Shown one piece after another: positions 18,010 to 20,383 of a stretch of 20,383 bases of DNA (within the stretch, counting starts at the first letter, position 1; the number at the start of each line of letters is the position of its first letter). The DNA comes from a virus: IMG/VR virus record IMGVR_UViG_3300040811_000778, positions 1-20,383 of that record, one strand, 5' to 3'. The notes under the pieces are model-generated. The model did no database searches. It was not told the origin of the DNA and saw nothing but the letters and a program-made list of their open reading frames with translations. The position numbers and the translations under genes were made by a program.

Positions 18010-19471
18010 TCTTCGCACCTTCATTCTTGAAGCAAGAGGCGCACGGATCGGCATCGCTGCCCCACGCCTTCAGGGCGAGGTTATTGATACCACGCAGGTG
18101 CGCTGGGTGTGGGAGGGCGTGTTGATGGCCGGCAGCCTGAATCTGCTGATTGCCCCGCCAAAGATCGGCAAGTCGGCGCTCATGGTGGGCATGATCGCGG
18201 CATGGGGCCGTGGCGATGAGAGCTACCTAGGGCAGCCCCTACACGGTGACTGTCCCAACGTCTACATCGTCGGCACTGACCAGCCCGAAAGCGATTGGTT
18301 CACGTTGCTGCAACGTGAAGGGTTGGTAGGCGACTCTCAGACACTGGCGGACCCCATAAAGATGCTTTGGTCTGCAGGCGCACCGCTGCACCTAACCACG
18401 GAGGGGATTGAGCACCTTCGCATGGTGTCCGAGGCTGATCCCGGATCGCTGTTCCTGATCGATAGCTACCACGCGTGCATCAGCCCGCTGGACATCGATG
18501 AGGCGTCCAGCGCACTCGACCGGCCTGCTCGGGCCCTGATGGAGGCCCTAGGGCCTAGCAAGGCCACGGTGGCCCTGATCCACCACGCGAACAAAAGCGT
18601 TAGCGGAGGCAACGCCACAAGCGCCTCTAGGGGCTCCAACGCACTCCCTGCTGCCGCCAGCCTCACGATCCTCATGAACTGGCTCAGACAGCCCACAGAG
18701 GGGCAAACGCAGAGCGACTACCGCGTAGTGCTCAAAACACAGGGCCGGGCCCGTGGTTGCTCTCTGGTAGCCGAGCTGCAGGACATCGGATGGCTGTTGC
18801 ACGGGGAGGGTGAGGACGCACTAAGGGCCGAAGCATTTGCCGATGCAGAGGCCGAGCTCAGCGGCAGGCAGGCCGACTTCTTTGACTTCATCGCTGACCG
18901 ATGGGAGGCCATGCAAATGCCCGTGGCGATCAATGAGCTTGCCAGCAACTTTTCAATAGACCGCAACAAGGCCAACCGCGTCGTGCGCCAGCTGGAGCGC
19001 AAGGGCCTGCTTAAACAGATCGGATCGACACAGCCAGGGAACGGTAGGCCGTCGCTTTTGTTCGCACCTTTGTCACCCTTGCAGCCACCCCCCTCCAGCA
19101 GGGTGGGACAAACGCAACAAACCGAGCAAACCCCCCTCGCGCGTAATAAAAGAAGGGGTTTGTCACCTTTTTCTCCTTTGTCACACATGCTCGGAGGAGG
19201 GTCGGGCAGTGCAACAAACCCCCTTTGTCACACCCCCCTTTCTGAACCCAATGCCCCCGTCGAGCTTTTGCAGCCCGATGGCGCATGGGTCAACGGCTGG
19301 AAGCTCCAAGGAAATTCGACCAAGCATTCGGTGATCGCATGGCGCTATTCCTCCCATGGCATCCAGCGCAAGACCGATCTCAGATGGGGAATCGACGTAA
19401 GGCCTAGCCAGCAGCAAGATCACGCCACCCCCTCGACTGAATTTGACCCCACAGCCGAGTTCCCCTTCTGA
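17825..19471 (+). CDS. RepA/DnaB-like AAA ATPase, probable replication protein
   Basis: A 548-residue protein. Residues 1-36 are a coiled coil. Residues 90-330 are a RecA-type ATPase (AAA_25/RepA helicase type): Walker A APPKIGKSAL (110-119), an acidic GTDQPESDW turn (150-158), Walker B LFLID (209-213) and ALIHHANKS (250-258), the sensor histidines of this family. Residues 350-405 form a winged-helix-like region (VAINELASNFSIDRNKANRV, then VRQLERKGLL). Residues 410-475 are a Pro/Ser/Thr linker whose DNA carries four TTTGTCAC repeats. The end DPTAEFPF resembles an SSB tip. It would unwind or initiate at the phage origin; no separate primase or polymerase is in the window. Confidence 0.82.
   Translation: MDVTPAASEIIKEVVQDFNQELQNLKQEIKKLVQESPDSDLMPRARAKANDYGLSAEIRDADLRTFILEARGARIGIAAPRLQGEVIDTTQVRWVWEGVLMAGSLNLLIAPPKIGKSALMVGMIAAWGRGDESYLGQPLHGDCPNVYIVGTDQPESDWFTLLQREGLVGDSQTLADPIKMLWSAGAPLHLTTEGIEHLRMVSEADPGSLFLIDSYHACISPLDIDEASSALDRPARALMEALGPSKATVALIHHANKSVSGGNATSASRGSNALPAAASLTILMNWLRQPTEGQTQSDYRVVLKTQGRARGCSLVAELQDIGWLLHGEGEDALRAEAFADAEAELSGRQADFFDFIADRWEAMQMPVAINELASNFSIDRNKANRVVRQLERKGLLKQIGSTQPGNGRPSLLFAPLSPLQPPPSSRVGQTQQTEQTPLARNKRRGLSPFSPLSHMLGGGSGSATNPLCHTPLSEPNAPVELLQPDGAWVNGWKLQGNSTKHSVIAWRYSSHGIQRKTDLRWGIDVRPSQQQDHATPSTEFDPTAEFPF
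19069..19231 (+). repeat. Four TTTGTCAC direct repeats, candidate replication origin (iterons)
   Basis: Exact TTTGTCAC copies lie at 19069-19076, 19159-19166, 19177-19184 and 19224-19231, inside the linker-coding part of the ATPase gene. Three are in one codon phase and the fourth in another, so protein repetition does not explain them. An eight-base inverted repeat, CAAACCCC (19127-19134) and GGGGTTTG (19155-19162), flanks an A-rich TAATAAAAGAA. Further CAAAC and GACAAAC variants lie between. Lambda has its iterons at the same place, within O. Confidence 0.55.
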
Positions 19472-19491
19472 TCCGCCTACCCTTCACTCGG

Positions 19492-19533
19492 GATGAGTCA
19501 TCAACCCCGCTGGGTGACATCGGCGGGGCTTTA
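19492..19533 (+). terminator. Palindrome and weak hairpin between ATPase and virion gene
   Basis: GATGAGTCATC (19492-19502) is a perfect 5-1-5 palindrome. Directly after it CCCCGC (19505-19510) pairs with GCGGGG (19523-19528) across a 12-base loop, followed by CTTTA. This could be a weak intrinsic terminator for the replication operon with an operator-like palindrome beside it; the U-run is short. Confidence 0.4.
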
Positions 19534-19547
19534 CTCCACACCACGCC

Positions 19548-20231
19548 ATGGCCATCAACATCACCATCGACCAGAAGGGCATCGGCCTCCTCCAGCGCCG
19601 CTCACAAGCCGTTGCACGCCAGCTACCCTTCGCTACCTCCGTAGCCCTCAACAACACCGCCTTTGACGCCCGCACAGCCCTTAACGGCGCCACACGCGGC
19701 TACTTCGATCGCCCAACCAAATTCACCCAGACCGCCTTCCTCGTCCAAAAATCAAAGAAGGCCGATCTCACTGCCTACGTCTACGCCAACAACCAACCCG
19801 GCCGCTCCCGCTCCCGCTACCTCCGCTATCCCATCCAAGGTGGTCAGCGTCGTCAAAAAGGCTTTGAGCGCTTCTTCCTCGGTGCCCCCAACGACGGCAC
19901 CATCCCGCCCGGCTCAGTCTTTGTACCTACCCGCAACGTCAAGCTCACCGCATCGGGCAACGTCAGCATCAGCACCCTTAAGAGCATCAACAAGGGCCTT
20001 AGCGGTTCGCCTAGGGGGGGCTTCTTCATAGGCACCCCCCGTGGCGGCAACCGCCCCCCCGGTATCTACCGCCGCTCCCGGGAGCAGCTCTTTGCCTACT
20101 TCATCGCACAGCCAGCACCGCGTTATGACCGGCGCTTCCCAATCCAAGACGTGGGCAGCAAAGTCATACAACGCAAGTTCAACGGCTACCTGCGATCCGC
20201 ACTTGAGCGTGCGCTCGCAACCGCTCGTTGA
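19548..20231 (+). CDS. Phage virion-associated protein (gpZ-like or related)
   Basis: A 227-residue, strongly basic protein. It begins with a strand and helix (NITIDQKGIGLLQRRSQAVA), then QLPFATSVALNNTAFDARTA, GYFDRPTKFTQTAF, a KADLTAYVYAN strand, and PIQGGQRRQKGFERFFLGA. The pattern 'LPFA...ALN.TA.D.R......FDRPT.FT' with 'GG.R..K.FE..L' is one I recall from phage structural genes. The layout (basic, Gly-rich, helical start) recalls lambda minor tail protein Z, but here it lies far from the U/V genes. The C-terminal third is Arg-rich (SPRGGFFIGTPRGGNRPPGI). Start is in a cgCCATGG context. Exact function unknown. Confidence 0.55.
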   Translation: MAINITIDQKGIGLLQRRSQAVARQLPFATSVALNNTAFDARTALNGATRGYFDRPTKFTQTAFLVQKSKKADLTAYVYANNQPGRSRSRYLRYPIQGGQRRQKGFERFFLGAPNDGTIPPGSVFVPTRNVKLTASGNVSISTLKSINKGLSGSPRGGFFIGTPRGGNRPPGIYRRSREQLFAYFIAQPAPRYDRRFPIQDVGSKVIQRKFNGYLRSALERALATAR

Positions 20232-20239
20232 TCATTGCG

Positions 20240-20383
20240 ATGCACGCATCGGCTGCCAGCGAACGCAGCAAGGCCATTGCGATCGCAATCGCGTGTCATC
20301 CACCCTCCACCCCCCAACCGGCAGCCACCGCCGCCGACAATCGCGGGTCCCTTTTGCGTCAAAGAGTGTGGGTCGTTCGTTCG
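20240..20383 (+). CDS. Possible partial open reading frame at the window edge
   Basis: From an ATG at 20240 the frame is open to the end of the window (48 codons: MHASAASERSKAIAIAIACH, then Pro/Ala/Thr-rich sequence, then NRGSLLRQRVWVVRS). It may be the start of a gene, for example a packaging protein, since the gene before it is virion-related. It may equally be non-coding DNA, as the composition is low-complexity and the ATG has no ribosome binding site or CCATGG context. I cannot decide from this window. Confidence 0.25.
   Translation, partial: MHASAASERSKAIAIAIACHPPSTPQPAATAADNRGSLLRQRVWVVRS
20276..20289. repeat. 14-base palindrome containing HIP1
   Basis: ATTGCGATCGCAAT is a perfect palindrome with the cyanobacterial highly iterated palindrome GCGATCGC at 20279-20286. 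It is the only HIP1 copy I found in the window. CATTGCGAT also occurs at 20233-20241, just after the stop of the preceding gene, giving a direct repeat 42 bases apart. Confidence 0.6.

Noticed and set aside
18718-19188. Minus-strand open frame rich in Cys and Ser within the ATPase gene
   Set aside because: Low-complexity reading of the plus-strand gene; no start context or neighbours on that strand.
1-20383. CRISPR array, tRNA or rRNA genes, insertion sequence, integrase or attachment site
   Set aside because: Looked for on both strands: no regularly spaced repeats, no cloverleaf in the short gaps, no transposase or tyrosine/serine recombinase protein, and no terminal inverted repeats. The only helix-turn-helix of resolvase type lacks any catalytic domain.

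Overview
The window is a stretch of a tailed double-stranded DNA phage or prophage with a lambda-like (siphovirus) tail. It contains no host housekeeping genes, rRNA, tRNA, integrase or CRISPR array, so lytic and integrated forms cannot be told apart. The host is most likely a GC-rich picocyanobacterium of the Synechococcus/Cyanobium type. This is an inference from a cyanobacterial-style group 2 sigma factor, start codons in a CCATGG context with few Shine-Dalgarno sequences, one HIP1 palindrome (GCGATCGC), and several small proteins that resemble ones I associate with cyanophages.

Left arm (2-10380, plus strand): the end of a structural protein, then the tail genes in lambda order. These are a tail terminator (U-like), the tail tube (V-like), a tail assembly chaperone with a -1 frameshift extension (G/GT-like), the tape measure (H-like), a tip protein, a J-like hub/host-specificity protein, two paralogous small tail proteins and a short tail fibre. 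Next come two small membrane proteins, a two-domain endolysin (GH24 muramidase plus M15 peptidase), a small unknown gene and a free-standing HNH protein.

Middle arm (17358-10377, minus strand): tightly coupled small genes. They include a RecB-type nuclease, a NrdR-like zinc-ribbon protein, three tandem self-contained promoter-gene-hairpin cassettes, a run of unknown small genes, RusA, a probable single-strand annealing protein, a ribbon-helix-helix protein and SSB. A strong terminator follows SSB, and beyond it lie an RpoD-family sigma factor and three small genes. Nuclease, annealing protein, SSB and RusA together form a Red-like recombination set.

Right arm (17418-20383, plus strand): a ribbon-helix-helix-like protein, an unknown gene, and a RepA/DnaB-like AAA ATPase with a winged-helix-like segment. 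The low-complexity linker of this ATPase gene carries four TTTGTCAC repeats, which look like a replication origin inside the replication gene as in lambda O. A phage virion-associated protein and an open reading frame cut by the window edge follow.

The observations most worth a second look are the phage-borne sigma factor behind a terminator, the three cassettes with near-identical extended -10 promoters, the iteron-like repeats in the ATPase gene, the canonical frameshift signal, and a 63-residue protein that joins a membrane segment to a helix-turn-helix.
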